Shown here piece after piece: positions 12,301 through 21,937 of a DNA stretch of 64,000 nucleotides. The DNA is taken from the NCBI GenBank assembly GCA_012845835.1, contig JABAKD010000025.1:29147761-29211760 (forward strand). The letters run 5' to 3'. The notes beneath the pieces are model-generated. The model made no database searches and was not told where the DNA came from. It saw only the letters and a program-made list of their open reading frames with translations. The translations under genes and the position numbers were made by a program. The first letter of the stretch is position 1. Every line of letters starts with the position of its first letter. This stretch comes from Undaria pinnatifida. Taxonomy: Eukaryota > Sar > Phaeophyceae > Laminariales > Alariaceae.

Positions 12301-15300
12301 AACATGAGATAACATTTTCAAAAATTGGCATAATTTCCACGCTGGCAACTTATTTCGTCCCGACAACACTTTTTTCATGGCCGCCTTAAAGCATTTGCTC
12401 CATTATCTTCCTGCTGCCGTGTCGTTCCTTTTCGATATCGGATTTCTCGGTCAAATCCCTACGATCGAGCGCTGTCTTCGAGGGGCCCCTCGCCCTACCT
12501 CACCCGTTCCCTACCTGGCCGTGAACGAACGCGGGAATGCAATTTCGGGTGAGTGCGATGCGCTCTCCTCGAGATTTTCTTTGAACCTTGTTTCACGGTG
12601 TGGACGCAAGCAAGATACGACGGCACAGTAGGAACTGGAAGGGAAAATATTTTGCCAGGCTTTTTCCAGTTGGACGCGGTGATACAATTTCGGGAGAATA
12701 CGTTGTTTTCGAATTCCGCTCTCTCCTCGAGGTTTTCTTTGAATGTTGGTTTACGGAGTGGCCGCAAGCGAAAAGCGACGGAGCGGTAAGGACTGGTATG
12801 ATAGAGATGATATTTTTGGCAGGCTTTTTCCAGTTGATAGCTACAGCAGCAGCAGTAAAACCGGTGACAGTCCGCTCCACGTGGCCAACGGGAAACCGTC
12901 GTGGACAGTCTGTATGTGGATTTACATGTGCTGTGTCACTGGCTGCTACTGCTGTGTGTTGTCTTCGCATTAAGCCGTTCTTTCTACCCAACGACATCAG
13001 TACACCCAGTGTCCGTGCTACTTCTTCATCCTAGAGAGATACAAATTATTAGTATGTGGTCACAGACTGAGACAGAATAAGCCAAACAATCGCACATAAT
13101 CAAGGTGAAATGCTAGCGTACCGGGTACGAGAACACAACAACAAAAAAAACAGGCCAGCTAAAAGAAAAGAAGGAAAAATTAATAATAAATAAAGGAAAA
13201 CAAACGACAAGAGTTCTGATTAATGTGATGCTAGAAGGTCGGAAAGATAAGGCTGCAAGACGAACAACATACGTCCACAAGCACACGTATTATGCCAGCA
13301 TCTCTCAGCTACAGGATACCATTTCGGGTAAATACGCTGTTTTCAAAACCCCGCGCTGTCGACCTTTCGTTTGAATCTTGGTTTACGGAGTTGTCGAAAG
13401 CAAAAATACGAGGGGGGGCCTCCTTTAAATAGCGGTTTTAGGGGTGCTATTTGGTCACAGGCTTTTTCGAGTTCAGAGCTACAGCAGCAGCAGTAACCTT
13501 TCGTAGCTACTGCTGACCCGTTGCTTTTTGATATCAGATTTTTTGGTAGGTATAAAACCCTTTGTTTAAGCGTTGTCTTCGAGGATACCCTACAACAACA
13601 AACAAACAAATCGATATACGCTCCTGCGAAAAGCTGCGAGTTCAAGGAGTAAGCCAGCTGTGTGGCGGGAAACAATCATGCTTACACTCTTACGCTCACG
13701 TAACAAAAATAATACGCGAGAAAATAATAGCAAAAGCGCGAACATCCTGCAACAACGACGGACACCCTACAAAAACATTTATTTTATAAACAAATTACCC
13801 ACGTTACCGCGCACGCGTGCGCAGGGTAAGAGACGCAAAAGCGAGAAATGGCGACGATTTGGGATTTGGGATTCATCAGCAGACGTTCACCTGAGGACGG
13901 GTCAACGCGTCGAAGGGGTTTTTCAAGGCACCATCAACGGCGCCTTCCTTATCCCCTTCGTGAACAAAATAGTTTCAATCATTACACACGACGCGTATGA
14001 AAATACGTGGAAGTGTGGTGAGCCAAGGGCGCACAAGAAAAAAAAATTCCGACACCTAACCCTACCCCCCCCCCCCCCCCGGGAGGGGTGTGAAAAAAGT
14101 TTTTTTTTTTTAAATATTTTCTTACAGGCTTTCTTTTGGCTTTCTCCTTCTCCATTGCGTGTGCTTGCGTGTGGTGGTGTTCACGGCAAGACGTGCAAGC
14201 AGGACCTTGTTACTAGGAAGGTGTAGATTGCCACGTCATGTACTGAAATAAGCTGTGGTGGGCTGGGGACACTCTTATTTGGTTTTCAAGTCTTGAAGTA
14301 CAGCAGTAGTGCTTGGGGACAACCCCTCAGCTACAAGTAGCTTAGAACTTCTCTAGCCTCTGCGACAAGTCCACGACATTTGACCTCGGTCGAATGTAGC
14401 GAAATGACACAACCAAATGACACATACCCATGCGTCGAACCGTCATCATTCCAAGCTTAGTCAAGCCGGCAACATACCGAAGAGGGGCTGTCGATGAGCC
14501 TACGGCGGTGGAATCACCTTCGCCACGTGCAACACCCATCCACAAATAATAGCAATTTGTCTTGCATGGTACTTATTATTCACTCCCCGAAGCCCCTCCC
14601 CCTCCCTCAACAAGACTAAACCGCCGTTTCTTCGAGCGCTTTCGCGTTGAGCGCGTTCGCCCTTCATCCTCTTCCCCCCTCACCCCCACCCCCACCCCCC
14701 CCCTCCTCCTCCTTCTCCTCCTCCTCCTCCTCCTCCTCCCCCTCCTCCTCCTCCTCTTCCTCCTCCTCCTCCTCCTCCTCCTCCTCCTCCTCCTCCTCCT
14801 CCTCCTCTTCCGACCCCGAGCTCTCATCTTCAAACGAGTCCCCCGTCTCCACTGAGGACTCGTCTGAGAGTGACCCGTCTGTACCATCAACCCCCTCCGC
14901 CCCCGGCGAGACCTTACGGCGTGCTACGGGGGCTTTGCCAGCCGTACTACCCCCTGTGTGCCCACTTTATATATAGGATTTACTATAGACTTGTTTATAT
15001 AGGAAATTGTATGGCGTTTGGGGGGGGGGATGGGACCTTCGTACCCCCCCCCCCTGAAGGGCCCCAAAAAAAAGTTTTGGGGGGTAGGTGTCGGAATTTT
15101 TTTTTTTGTGCGCCCTTGGGTGAGCTAAAGCTTTATTTTTCCCCATCCGCCGGAGGATAAAAAAGAAAAAAATAAATAAATAAATTAATTAATCATTCCG
15201 TGCAATCGGCTTTTTTATTGATGCCAAGTCTTCTTTCGTTTCGCCTAGAAGCGAAGCAGATTCTCAATACCCATTTTGGTATTTCTGCACTCATCGTTCT

Positions 15301-18300
15301 TTTAGACGTATACGCTAACTTTTAATTGGCGGCGCATTTAATAAATGTGTGATTAGCCTCTGCTTGCTTACTTTGTTTACATGGTTTTCTTCTGTCAAAA
15401 TGATGACCTACAGAATGCCATGCCCCTTTTAAACTCTTTGCATAGTTACTTTAAAGTTCAATGTCCGATCGGACAACGTCAACTTATATCATCGAAGTGC
15501 TGCCCTGCCCTACCCGAAGCGTGGGCGACGTCGAATGTCAAAGTATGACCATTAGAATCTAATGTTCGTATTGAACTCTTGGCATTACTTTAAACTTCAA
15601 TGTCGAATCGGACAATTACAATATATTTCGTCGAGTGATGCCCTGCCCTACCCGAAGCATGGGCGCCGGCGTATGCCGGCGCCCATGCGGAGCCCTTTTG
15701 TATAATAAAAATGAAAATTCATCTTCGTAGCTGTGAGATCGAACATTTTGTCGACACTCATCTTTACAAGCTGTGTGTGATACTCCGATCGCGCATGTTA
15801 TATGTCGACGACTTCCCTTAGAAATACTAGGGCTGGGCACTGGCTCAGTATGTACTACTGCCAGTATTAATCTACTGATTGACCCGGCCAGTATATTCGC
15901 CAGTAGTTATTATTTGACGTACGTCCAATAAACACGCCACATTTTAGTACGGAAACCCACCCAATGTTGGCAAATGAGTTGACAGTACTTCTCCCCCCCC
16001 CTCCCCCCTATTCCCCTCTCTCCCTCCCTGTCTGGGTGCTGTTCTGCTCTTTTTTTACAAACTTTTGCTTATTCATGTTGCTACAGGTATTTGGTATATG
16101 ATACGGAGTTGCGGTGTATCCTTAAGCTGCTCGTCTATATTGCTTTAGTGTATGTTCGTCTGTTTTCTTTCGTTCTTTGTTGTTCTCTCGTAAGTTTGTC
16201 AGGGGGGTTTCTTTTATTGTGTTCGCTGAAAGATCTCCGCCACCTCCGCGGCTGTTGCTCCTTTTCATGCGGCTCTTTCCTTTCGCCTGTTTCCTGTTTG
16301 TATGCTAAAAGATCTCCACCACCGCCTGGCTGTTGAGATTCAATAAAAATATTTTAACGACGTCAGCTGTGACTTCGACGACTTTAGGTTTTTTCACGCG
16401 TTCCTTCCTTCCATTTTTTCATGTTTGGATCTTCCTCTGCGTTGAATACCTGATACCTGATACCGGTTACATGTCCGAGTAGAGTTTCTTCGTTTTTTTT
16501 GTCTCGTTTTCCGTTTTGTTGTGTTGGTCTGTGCTTTCCTGCATTTTGTTTGCTGGTGAGAGCCTACTACCGTGTGTTAACGTAAATATTTAATATTAAG
16601 TATGACACGTCAGAACGATTTATAATGCACTTGCGCGAAGACCAACAACATGAAGAACGTCGCACCATCGTCACACGTTGCATGTATTTTTCTTGACTTT
16701 TTGTTGATTTTTTCCGTGTAGACGATCGCAATCACCCCCGGCCACTACCGTTTTGAGCCCCCATTATGACCGGAAATTAAGCGAAAATGCGTATTTTGGG
16801 GCGCCTCCAGCGCCCTGCTCGGCCAGTATACTGATGCAGTCCAGTATACTGATTAATTTTGAACACAGCAGTACAATCGATACTGACTGAGTCAGCCAGT
16901 GCCCAGCCCGAAGAACTACAGCAGTGTAGCGTGTACCAGACAACAGGGTGATGTTAATCAATCTGTGCGCGGAAAAATCCATATTGCAGCATTGGCCGCA
17001 CGTAGTTCGCGAGCAGAGAGAGTTTGCATCTCTCTACGGTGAAGAACTGGCACGGACACTGGATGTGCTAGATCACGACGGGTAGGAAGCAGGATGTGTC
17101 CAATCAACCACACACCTGAATCTCTCCTCTCCTGTCCTCTGCTCTCTCTCCTCTACAGCAATCGGTTACGGGAAGAACACACAAACATACACACGAAGCC
17201 GCCCGGGCTGCAGGGGTAGGGTGTATGTCCGGACTGCAACACAAAAGGCAAAATAATACGACACGCCCGCAGCACGGTGGTACTTGTACTGCTGTACCCT
17301 GGTACGCTCTTTTTGATAATACTGCAATTGTCGCTTGAGAGAAGAGAAATGGCCATAAGACATGGCAGGTGGCATATCGCTCCATCATCAGCAGAAAACA
17401 AGACGTGTGAGGGTGTGATATGCTACTTTGTTTCTTTCACACTTCTACTTTCCAGCTTCTGGACCGTGGTCACAGGTGTCGTCCCTTTTTCCCCCCGGTT
17501 CTTGCCTTCAGTTTTTATCGCGTATAGGGTTCAGCAATCCCACTACTCGTCGATTTTTCGTCGAGTGTTGCTAACTCACGCTCTCGCGTTTTCCGCAAGT
17601 CAATTTGTGCACAAGAAAAAGTCCCCACGAATTCATACGAGTATGCACTCGGCGGGATTCGAACTCATGAAACTGACCTATTTCAGGCTCGAGGATAACC
17701 TGACACGCCACCGGGGCGACCGCAATACAATGCAGCAGGACCATCAATAGTCGTGGTCCCGCGGTACTGCTGTAGTGCGCGGCGGTAATGGGCCTCGTTT
17801 TAGTGCAGTGAAACTCGCTTGTCAAGACCCCGCCCTAATCATCCACGTAATGCCGCACTACTGTCCCGTCTCACTTGAGTGCCGGCATCGATTCATTTAG
17901 AGGCGGATATCGCTTGTCGTCTGGCAAGGCATCACACTACTGAGGGACCACGATGACTGCTGCTGTCACCTAAGTCTACCAGTCTACCAGGTACGGCCAA
18001 TACCGTCTTTGCATGCACTACGAACGCGAAGGCTGGGTGGTCCTGTTCCTACATTTGGGTCTGCACGCGGTTGAACTTTCTTCTACCTCCACCGCCTCTT
18101 TACGTGTATCAAGTTCTCAATCCTTGAGTGGAATGCCGACTCAAACTGCTGCTGCCGTTGTCTTCACGCTTGCGCCAACACCTGACATCTGACACGTCCA
18201 TCGGAAACAGTAGTGTTGGCACCACCACACACACCTGTAGCAACACTTGCGGCACCACTGGCACGTATTGTGAGCTGCTGCGAGAAGCAATGCCCCAGCA

Positions 18301-18600
18301 GCGGGGCTGCTGCAATGAAATACGCACCCTTGCCTTACAATGGACTTAAATATAAGAATCGTTTAGTATTCATATTAACATTAAACAGGGTCGTAATATT
18401 TATGCCTACAAAGGTATAATATAGGACCCAAACGTGCACAGCAGCAGGCAGTGCAAATGAAGTGCAGCATCACTTTTGAGCGTTTCTCTGTGGCTAGAGC
18501 CAGCGAGGCCTTGCACATCTGAACCTCAGCTACTAGGAGCAAGTCGGCGTCTTACCTGCACCAGCCATTGCGGCTCTAGGATGTCGTTGGACGGGTCCAT
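1..18600 (-). CDS. DDHD/PA-PLA1-type phospholipase A1 with WWE-like module (3' partial, 11 exons seen)
   Basis: Exons in gene order: 18600-18556, 10245-10102, 8679-8551, 6935-6852, 5532-5456, 4729-4549, 3727-3485, 2928-2807, 2236-2146, 737-616 and 58-1. All introns are GT-AG and phases agree, giving 432 codons without a stop before the window edge. The family hydrolyses the sn-1 acyl chain of phosphatidic acid and related phospholipids at ER/Golgi-type membranes. Residues ~11-63 form a WWE-like module (QWLVQ, then RWKSLWASDCARLEEAHRKG and YVVDMK). A second W-type segment follows (GGGWIPYNEEDSETLE, residues ~92-106). HLVFVVHGCGESL (~205-217) is the conserved N-terminal lipase strand, FLPVEWYEQ (~290-298) is the family motif, and VSVVGHSLGS (~373-382) holds the GHSLG elbow with nucleophile Ser ~379. 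The Asp/His-bearing DDHD region lies left of the window. The last exon (58-1, Ala-rich) is the least certain; the ATG at 18600 is the first in an open frame but more upstream exons are possible. The 8.3-kb first intron hosts repeats and an antisense exon pair. Confidence 0.88.
1858..2138. repeat. CAA / ATCAAA / CAAGAA compound microsatellite
   Basis: Runs of ACA-type trinucleotides pass into AAAATCAA hexamers and then a long (CAAGAA)n array. It begins only 8 bp beyond the splice donor of the phospholipase exon ending at 2146. Long open frames here (Thr/Arg, Leu, Cys homopolymers) are repeat artefacts. Confidence 0.9.
2678..2745. repeat. GGGTC-type repeat fragment with inverted end
   Basis: Contains GTCGGGTCGGGTC and the reverse-complement GACCCGCGAG, ending in GACCCACGAAAAGCCCTG. 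The same terminal motif closes the larger GGGTC arrays at 56.9-58.5 kb, so this is a short member of that family. Confidence 0.6.
3795..4060 (-). pseudogene. Two decayed copies of the 5' part of phospholipase exon 7
   Basis: Blocks at about 3795-3905 and 3959-4060 repeat the acceptor region and first ~90 bp of the exon at 3485-3727. MRDISVGFLQGQRHADQ in the first copy matches MRDMSAEFLQSQRRADQ in the exon. Both copies have frame breaks near their start. They sit in tandem upstream of the functional exon, each followed by the same GGGAGG-rich intron tract. Confidence 0.75.
4127..4262 (-). pseudogene. Decayed copy of phospholipase exon 6 (3' half, lipase strand)
   Basis: Reads EGDMPHEGKPPKHLMFVGHG against EGDIPYEGKPPKHLVFVVHG in the real exon. 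The copy is ~290 bp downstream of the real exon in gene orientation and drifts after HGCE. It carries substitutions in the conserved hydrophobic strand, consistent with relaxed selection. Confidence 0.75.
4924..4972 (-). pseudogene. Copy of acceptor and 5' end of phospholipase exon 6
   Basis: The minus strand carries ACAG followed by ACCCGTGAAGGCACCATCG, matching the acceptor and first bases of the exon at 4549-4729 with few changes. The homology fades after ~45 bp, so only the exon border was copied or survives. Confidence 0.65.
6560..6650. mobile_element. ~90-bp TTAA-ended MITE-like element (copy 1)
   Basis: Starts TTAACGCCTTCACCATTGGA and ends GGGGGCTCTAACGGGCTCAA, with core TTACTTGAACTTAGCATAGG. 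Ends of the family are inverted (TTAAC.CCTTTA at both termini in better copies). The same ~90 bp occurs at least six more times in the window. Confidence 0.7.
6931..7150 (-). repeat. 110-bp tandem duplication containing a phospholipase splice acceptor
   Basis: Positions 6931-7040 and 7041-7150 are near-identical. Both include the polypyrimidine-like CGTTATCGCTTCGGCAG acceptor of the exon at 6852-6935 plus its first bases, so a second, orphan acceptor lies about 110 bp upstream in gene orientation. The unit also carries degenerate GATAAC repeats. Confidence 0.7.
7150..8110. repeat. Degenerate GATAACGA / CGACAACG satellite-like tract
   Basis: Nearly 1 kb consists of imperfect hexamer variants (GATAAC, GATAGC, GACAAC, GAAAAC). 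It carries long but biologically meaningless open frames rich in Arg/Tyr or Ser/Leu on both strands. It lies in an intron of the phospholipase gene. Confidence 0.8.
8283..8395 (-). pseudogene. Decayed copy of phospholipase exon 3 (3' half)
   Basis: Minus-strand reading gives RKGGEGGWIWVDYSEGESDT followed by LEVGG. The real exon at 8551-8679 reads RKGGGWIPYNEEDSETLE followed by the same donor context. The copy is ~160 bp downstream in gene orientation, keeps the donor-like GTGGG, and has lost the 5' half of the exon and any obvious acceptor. Confidence 0.75.
9066..9357. repeat. (CAG/AAC)n trinucleotide array
   Basis: Almost 300 bp of AACAGC, AAGAAC and pure AAC/CAA trinucleotides, in a phospholipase intron. 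The Asn, Thr and Leu homopolymer frames are artefacts. Confidence 0.92.
9906..9966 (-). pseudogene. In-frame partial copy of phospholipase WWE exon
   Basis: Reads RGQAETLVYGRKYVLDMK against KGQAEVLVYGRKYVVDMK in the exon at 10102-10245. A donor GT follows at the same place (GTTCGA against GTAAAA) and the flanking intron is also copied, so it arose by a ~200-bp tandem duplication. The upstream two thirds of the exon is missing, so use as a full alternative exon is unlikely, though the reading frame is intact. Confidence 0.75.
10290..10720. repeat. G-rich minisatellite (GGGACAGGGTGGTAGGAGG-like)
   Basis: About 430 bp of imperfect ~20-30-bp units rich in GGGG, GACAGGG and GGTAGG, just upstream (gene orientation) of the phospholipase WWE exon. 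On the minus strand it is a very long pyrimidine tract leading to the acceptor at 10246. The pattern of G runs could form G-quadruplexes. Confidence 0.75.
11310..11610. repeat. (TAC/TGC/CAC)n trinucleotide array
   Basis: ACTACTGCT and GCCACTGCTACT trinucleotide units cover 300 bp in the first phospholipase intron. No coding function is supported. Confidence 0.9.
12050..13600. repeat. Interleaved module array (two ~100-170-bp motifs)
   Basis: Module A, ending GAGCGCTGTCTTCGAGG followed by a short GGGGC palindrome, occurs near 12065-12190, 12430-12535 and 13530-13590. Module B runs from ATTTCGGG to CAGGCTTTTTCCAGTT (with TTTGAA..TTGGTTTACGGAGT inside) and occurs near 12540-12670, 12680-12855 and 13320-13490. 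Copies are diverged, so this is an old complex duplication within the large phospholipase intron. No protein function is visible. Confidence 0.65.
14010..15165. repeat. Diverged inverted and dispersed repeat arms with poly-C/poly-A tracts
   Basis: GAGCCAAGGGCGCACAAG..ATTCCGACACCTA at ~14030-14075 reappears inverted at ~15080-15125. AGCTTTATTTTTCCCCATCC at ~15128-15150 reappears at 19790-19815. The arms flank poly-C runs and the GAG array, and suggest an old non-autonomous element. Confidence 0.5.
14664..14920 (-). other. Acidic coding-like segment with poly-Glu (uncertain exon)
   Basis: A minus-strand frame reads VARRKVSPGAEGVDG, then SLSDESSVETGDSFEDESS, then a long Glu run encoded by (GAG)n/(CTC)n. 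The non-repetitive acidic lead-in looks protein-like, but a GAG microsatellite alone produces such runs. It lies within the first phospholipase intron; splicing it in there would interrupt the WWE-like module. It may be a separate gene or a simple repeat with chance flanks. Confidence 0.3.
15430..15663. repeat. ~100-bp tandem duplication
   Basis: Blocks 15430-15528 and 15571-15663 share TTTAAA.TTCAATGTC.GATCGGACAA and GCCCTGCCCTACCCGAAGC. The second copy runs directly into the perfect hairpin at 15657-15688. Confidence 0.7.
15657..15688. repeat. Perfect 14-bp stem, 4-nt loop hairpin
   Basis: GCATGGGCGCCGGC, then GTAT, then the exact reverse complement. Very GC-rich stem in AT-richer surroundings; it could act as a strong transcript hairpin or replication-slippage site. 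Confidence 0.85.
15830..16909. mobile_element. 1.08-kb non-autonomous element with 16-bp terminal inverted repeats
   Basis: The left end GGGCTGGGCACTGGCT is the exact reverse complement of the right end at 16894-16909. The subterminal regions carry several inverted TACTGGC-type motifs. The body recurs at 62541-63546, and end fragments recur at 38308-38458 and 61921-62023. No transposase is encoded; the longest frame is a short Leu/Ser-rich peptide that is likely noncoding. A clear target-site duplication was not found. It best fits a MITE-like DNA element. Confidence 0.75.
16951..17208 (+). CDS. Possible two-exon fragment of an unrecognised gene
   Basis: Exon-like blocks 16951-17083 and 17160-17208 are separated by a well-formed 76-bp intron (GTAGGA donor, long pyrimidine tract, CTACAG acceptor) and join in frame. 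The first block reads MLINLCAEKS, then REFASLYGEELARTLDVLDH. The junction gives DHDGNRLREEHTN, faintly like an EF-hand loop but not convincingly so. It lies antisense inside the large phospholipase intron, just right of the transposon-like element. No further exons were identified and no family recognised. It may be a nested gene fragment or chance. Confidence 0.3.
17469..17735 (-). mobile_element. tRNA-derived SINE-like element
   Basis: On the minus strand, CCCCGGTGGCGTGTCAGG (A-box-like) is followed by GAGTTCGAATCCCGCC (B box), then a body shared with 21938-22200 that includes GGGTTCAGCA and ends near CACAGGTGTC..CCACGGT (orientation-adjusted). The acceptor stem does not pair, so it is not a working tRNA gene. 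Confidence 0.65.
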
Positions 18601-18899
18601 GTCGCTCTTGTCTTGTGCGGGGTTGCGTGCGGCGAAATGAATTTGATTTTGGATGCACCGGGGTCACCGGGTCAGCATTGAATTCCGCAGGCGAAGCCTG
18701 CCGAACTTGTGTGGAAACCCCTACCGTGCGTAAACGGATACTACCTTTGGTTTTGAGGGGTGCGATTCCACAAGGATTACAGCCGCTCTGTGCTGCCATA
18801 TCCCATTCTGTGTCGACTACGAGTGTGGAGCGGGGGTTAAATAGACTCGCTGTGTCGCCAGAATATCATGTACAGCTGTGGCATTAATAGTCGTCTATG

Positions 18900-20240
18900 C
18901 AACGAGCCCAATGCTGCTGTATGGTACATAAATTCTGGCGATATCTTTTACCACGGGTATATCTTTAGTCTAGACTACCTGGTAGTCTATTTACCGTTTG
19001 AACATACATACGCGGAAGTAAGTGGCACTTCGAGACATAGACTACAGCATGTGTAGACTATGTGCGGACGGCTCACGAATAAATGCAGCAGCATACGGAA
19101 TTTCGGACGGAGAGTACAGATTCCTACCATATAGCCTGACATGTAGCAGGTGCAATATAGCACCGATAATGTCATCGTCTTTACTCGTAGTTGAAATCCG
19201 TACTCGTGCGTGGTGCGATGTATATAGTCTAGACTAATAATAGGGCTTTTCGTTGGTCATATCGCTGAGACAAGACTTGGGCCCACCACATCGTAAATAA
19301 ATCTTGCCAATGCCAGGTACTGAATACAATGCACGTACGGATAATCATGCGTGTGCGAGGCTTGCGCCGGCTCATGTCGCAGCCTGGATTAGCTGCCTTT
19401 GTACGCACCGCATGACGTGTACTAAAGAGACACCGCCTTCTTCTACCTTCGGCATTGCCTCCCGGTAGGTATCGTTTGCTTTGCTGCGTGCATGCAGGGA
19501 CAACAACGACGCGGCCTCGACGTTTCAAAGCTTGGATGGAATCATACATATGGAAACTATTCCAGTTCAGATCTGCTGCGCCCATCAGCCGTGGGTTCAC
19601 CCAAACTAAACCTGGGGGCGCTACGCATGTATACTGGTTGGCGTGCCACACGTCAGCGTAATAGGAACAATATATAAAACGGTTTGATTGGTCAGTGCAA
19701 AGCAGATCTGGCCCGCTGCGTTATGGACTCGCCAGGATATAAAAAATAACGAAAAATTCGTTAAAAAAAAATACGTGGAAGTGTGGTGAGCTGAAGCTTT
19801 ATTTTCCCCATCCGCCGGAGAAAAAAAAAAAAAAAAAAAAACCGAAAAATTCGGCTTGCTGGCTTTTGGGAAAAAACGAGTTTCCGTCGGCTCTAGAGGC
19901 TTTCTGATATAACAACTGACTGACAATATTTTTGGTCGTTTCTAAAGACGAAAACACGAGAAACAAAACTACACCGACCGCACCGGCAACACGTTTTGAC
20001 CAAAAGGACGCAGTGCGCAACAGACAGAAGAAACCGAATTTTATGAAAATTCAATATTTGTGTGTGCGCCTACATGTTTCTCGAGTACGGTCTGTGACCA
20101 CTTCGAACATACATATACCGTCACGACGCCATGCATAATAAGATTAAGGGGCTGAGTTACAGACACAGGCCACCCTTTTTTTGCAGGTTTCTCTACTAGG
20201 CAGGTGGTCACTTGGGCAGGCTCCCGCGCCTCCCTCTCAC
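18900..20240. other. No supported gene
   Basis: Short open frames on both strands have no recognisable protein features. The stretch contains a dispersed AGCTTTATTTTCCCCATCCG repeat near 19790 and an A20 run at 19820. Confidence 0.5.
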
Positions 20241-20243
20241 TAT

Positions 20244-20797
20244 TCAACCATAAACAACGGCAGGCTGCGCAGCGCCGGCCGCAGCGGCTGTTCCTCGGCG
20301 CGTCCGGGTGGAAATGCGGCCCGTTGGCGGCAGTGCCACTGAAGCCTCCGATGGGGGCGTAGGGGCCCTCGGGGGTAAGTCTGGCGGGGTAGCCCCGGAG
20401 GGCACCGCGAAAACCGGAGTGAGAGTGGCGTCGGCGGCAGGCCCCATTAGCCGCCGTCAGACCCCTGCTGTGAAAACCCGGAACGCGCGTCTTGCGAATT
20501 GTGACCGGAGTTGGAGTTGTGTGACTGACCCTGGCTGTGTTGCCGGCCTGACCGGTGGCGGCGGCCCTTGCGAGAGCTGGTTTTGGGTCCTCCTGTTTTG
20601 TTGCCGTGGCGGTAGCGCAGGATGCGCTCTTCTTCTTGCCAGCGGCGGTACGCGGCGCCGTTGTCCCCGAGCGGACCAAGCTCGAGGTTGATGCACCCGC
20701 TAGCATTGATAAAAGGGTGCGAGCACTGTTTAAAAGAACGTGATGATGTCTCGTGGCAATTAAGGCATAACGTGCAACATCCTATCATAGCAAGCAA
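20244..20797 (-). other. GC-rich coding-like block, frame unresolved
   Basis: Three minus-strand frames are unusually open. One reads LGDNGAAYRRWQEEERILRY and continues Ser/Gln/Gly-rich to 20447. A second is a Pro/Ala-rich stretch from 20447 to 20244 (FAVPSGATPPDLPPRAPTPP). The third stays open for 221 codons (20706-20041). Composition suggests a disordered protein region, possibly an upstream exon of the phospholipase gene, whose first recognised exon begins at 18600. No conserved domain or sure splice sites were found. Confidence 0.35.
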
Positions 20798-21937
20798 CCT
20801 TTTGCCTCTATTCCCCTTATACTACACCAAGTAGTACGGTCGTGTCAGGCCAATCAATGCCGTACGGCGTGGTTCTCTGCCACCACAGCACCAAAGCAGC
20901 AGTATATTCCATGATTTACAACAGCAGCTTTAGCTGTGATCCACAGCTTCCTGCAGTACGCCTCTCGGCGCCATGCTTGACCATCACCTTGTCGTTATCT
21001 TTCGGTACAAATATGATACGAGCAAGACAACGGGCATAGACATACTTACAAACATCTCGGCAAAAGTGAATTGTCCTGGAATAACTTTATGACTGCGGAA
21101 GGCCCTGCTTCGCTCTCAGTGTTCCCACCCGGAACACGCCCACCTATACCCTCCTGAGGACCTCTCGGGGAACCTTCCCGGCGGCTTTCTTTGCGTTTTG
21201 CGCTAGTTCTGCACCTTCTTGGTGTTCCTTCGAGACCGCCCCGGCACTAACTTCAAGACAGCAACTCATCAAGCATTTTGCTTCAAGATAATTATCACGG
21301 CACTAATTTCAAGATATTTTTGTCCACACACCAAAAACTAAAATCACCCCCCCGCCCCCAAAAGTCGAAAAAAATAACAAAATGAATCTTCGAAACTCGA
21401 GTCAGAATTGAAAAAAAAAACTCAAAACTGAACAAGACGACGACAGCCGTTCCGACCCTAAATTGAACAAAAATGTAAACAGATGTAAATGCCGATACGC
21501 AAAATTAAGTACAAAAAAAATGTCCGAATGCGCATATATAGACTATACGTTTGTTTATTTTTACTTTTATCATCACCATTAATACTACCTGGTACTACTT
21601 TTTCAGCTCAAAACTCTTACGATATTTTACCGTCAAAATATATTTTACCCCCATCGACCTTCTGGACAAGAAAAGCCGTTGTTATAAGACTTAGTTTGCA
21701 ATAAACTTCTACGACTTTCCCCATGTCCATCTTGAAAACTAGTCTCTCCCCGTATCCCCAGGAAATGAATCTGCTTGGATATTGACACGTCCGCCCGTAT
21801 ATCCGGCCGACCTGCTATCCCGCCGTTTCAGGGCGGGGACTGTTATAAGGCATGTAGTTTGGGTAAGCAATCTCGGTTAACCTTTTGCAAGTGGTCAAAC
21901 GGACTAATACCTCTCTAATTCCTTAATAACACCGTGG

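Noticed and set aside
13573-14226. 217-codon plus-strand frame
   Set aside because: It runs across repeat module A, poly-C and poly-T tracts and an inverted repeat arm; composition is inconsistent along its length and no family is recognised.
16091-16336. Transposase or peptide encoded in the 1.08-kb element
   Set aside because: The Leu/Ser/Cys-rich frame is only partly kept in the second copy, which has different breaks; no DDE/DDD motif.
17638-17725. tRNA gene on the minus strand
   Set aside because: A and B box-like motifs are present, but the acceptor stem does not pair and the sequence belongs to a repeated element with a shared non-tRNA tail.
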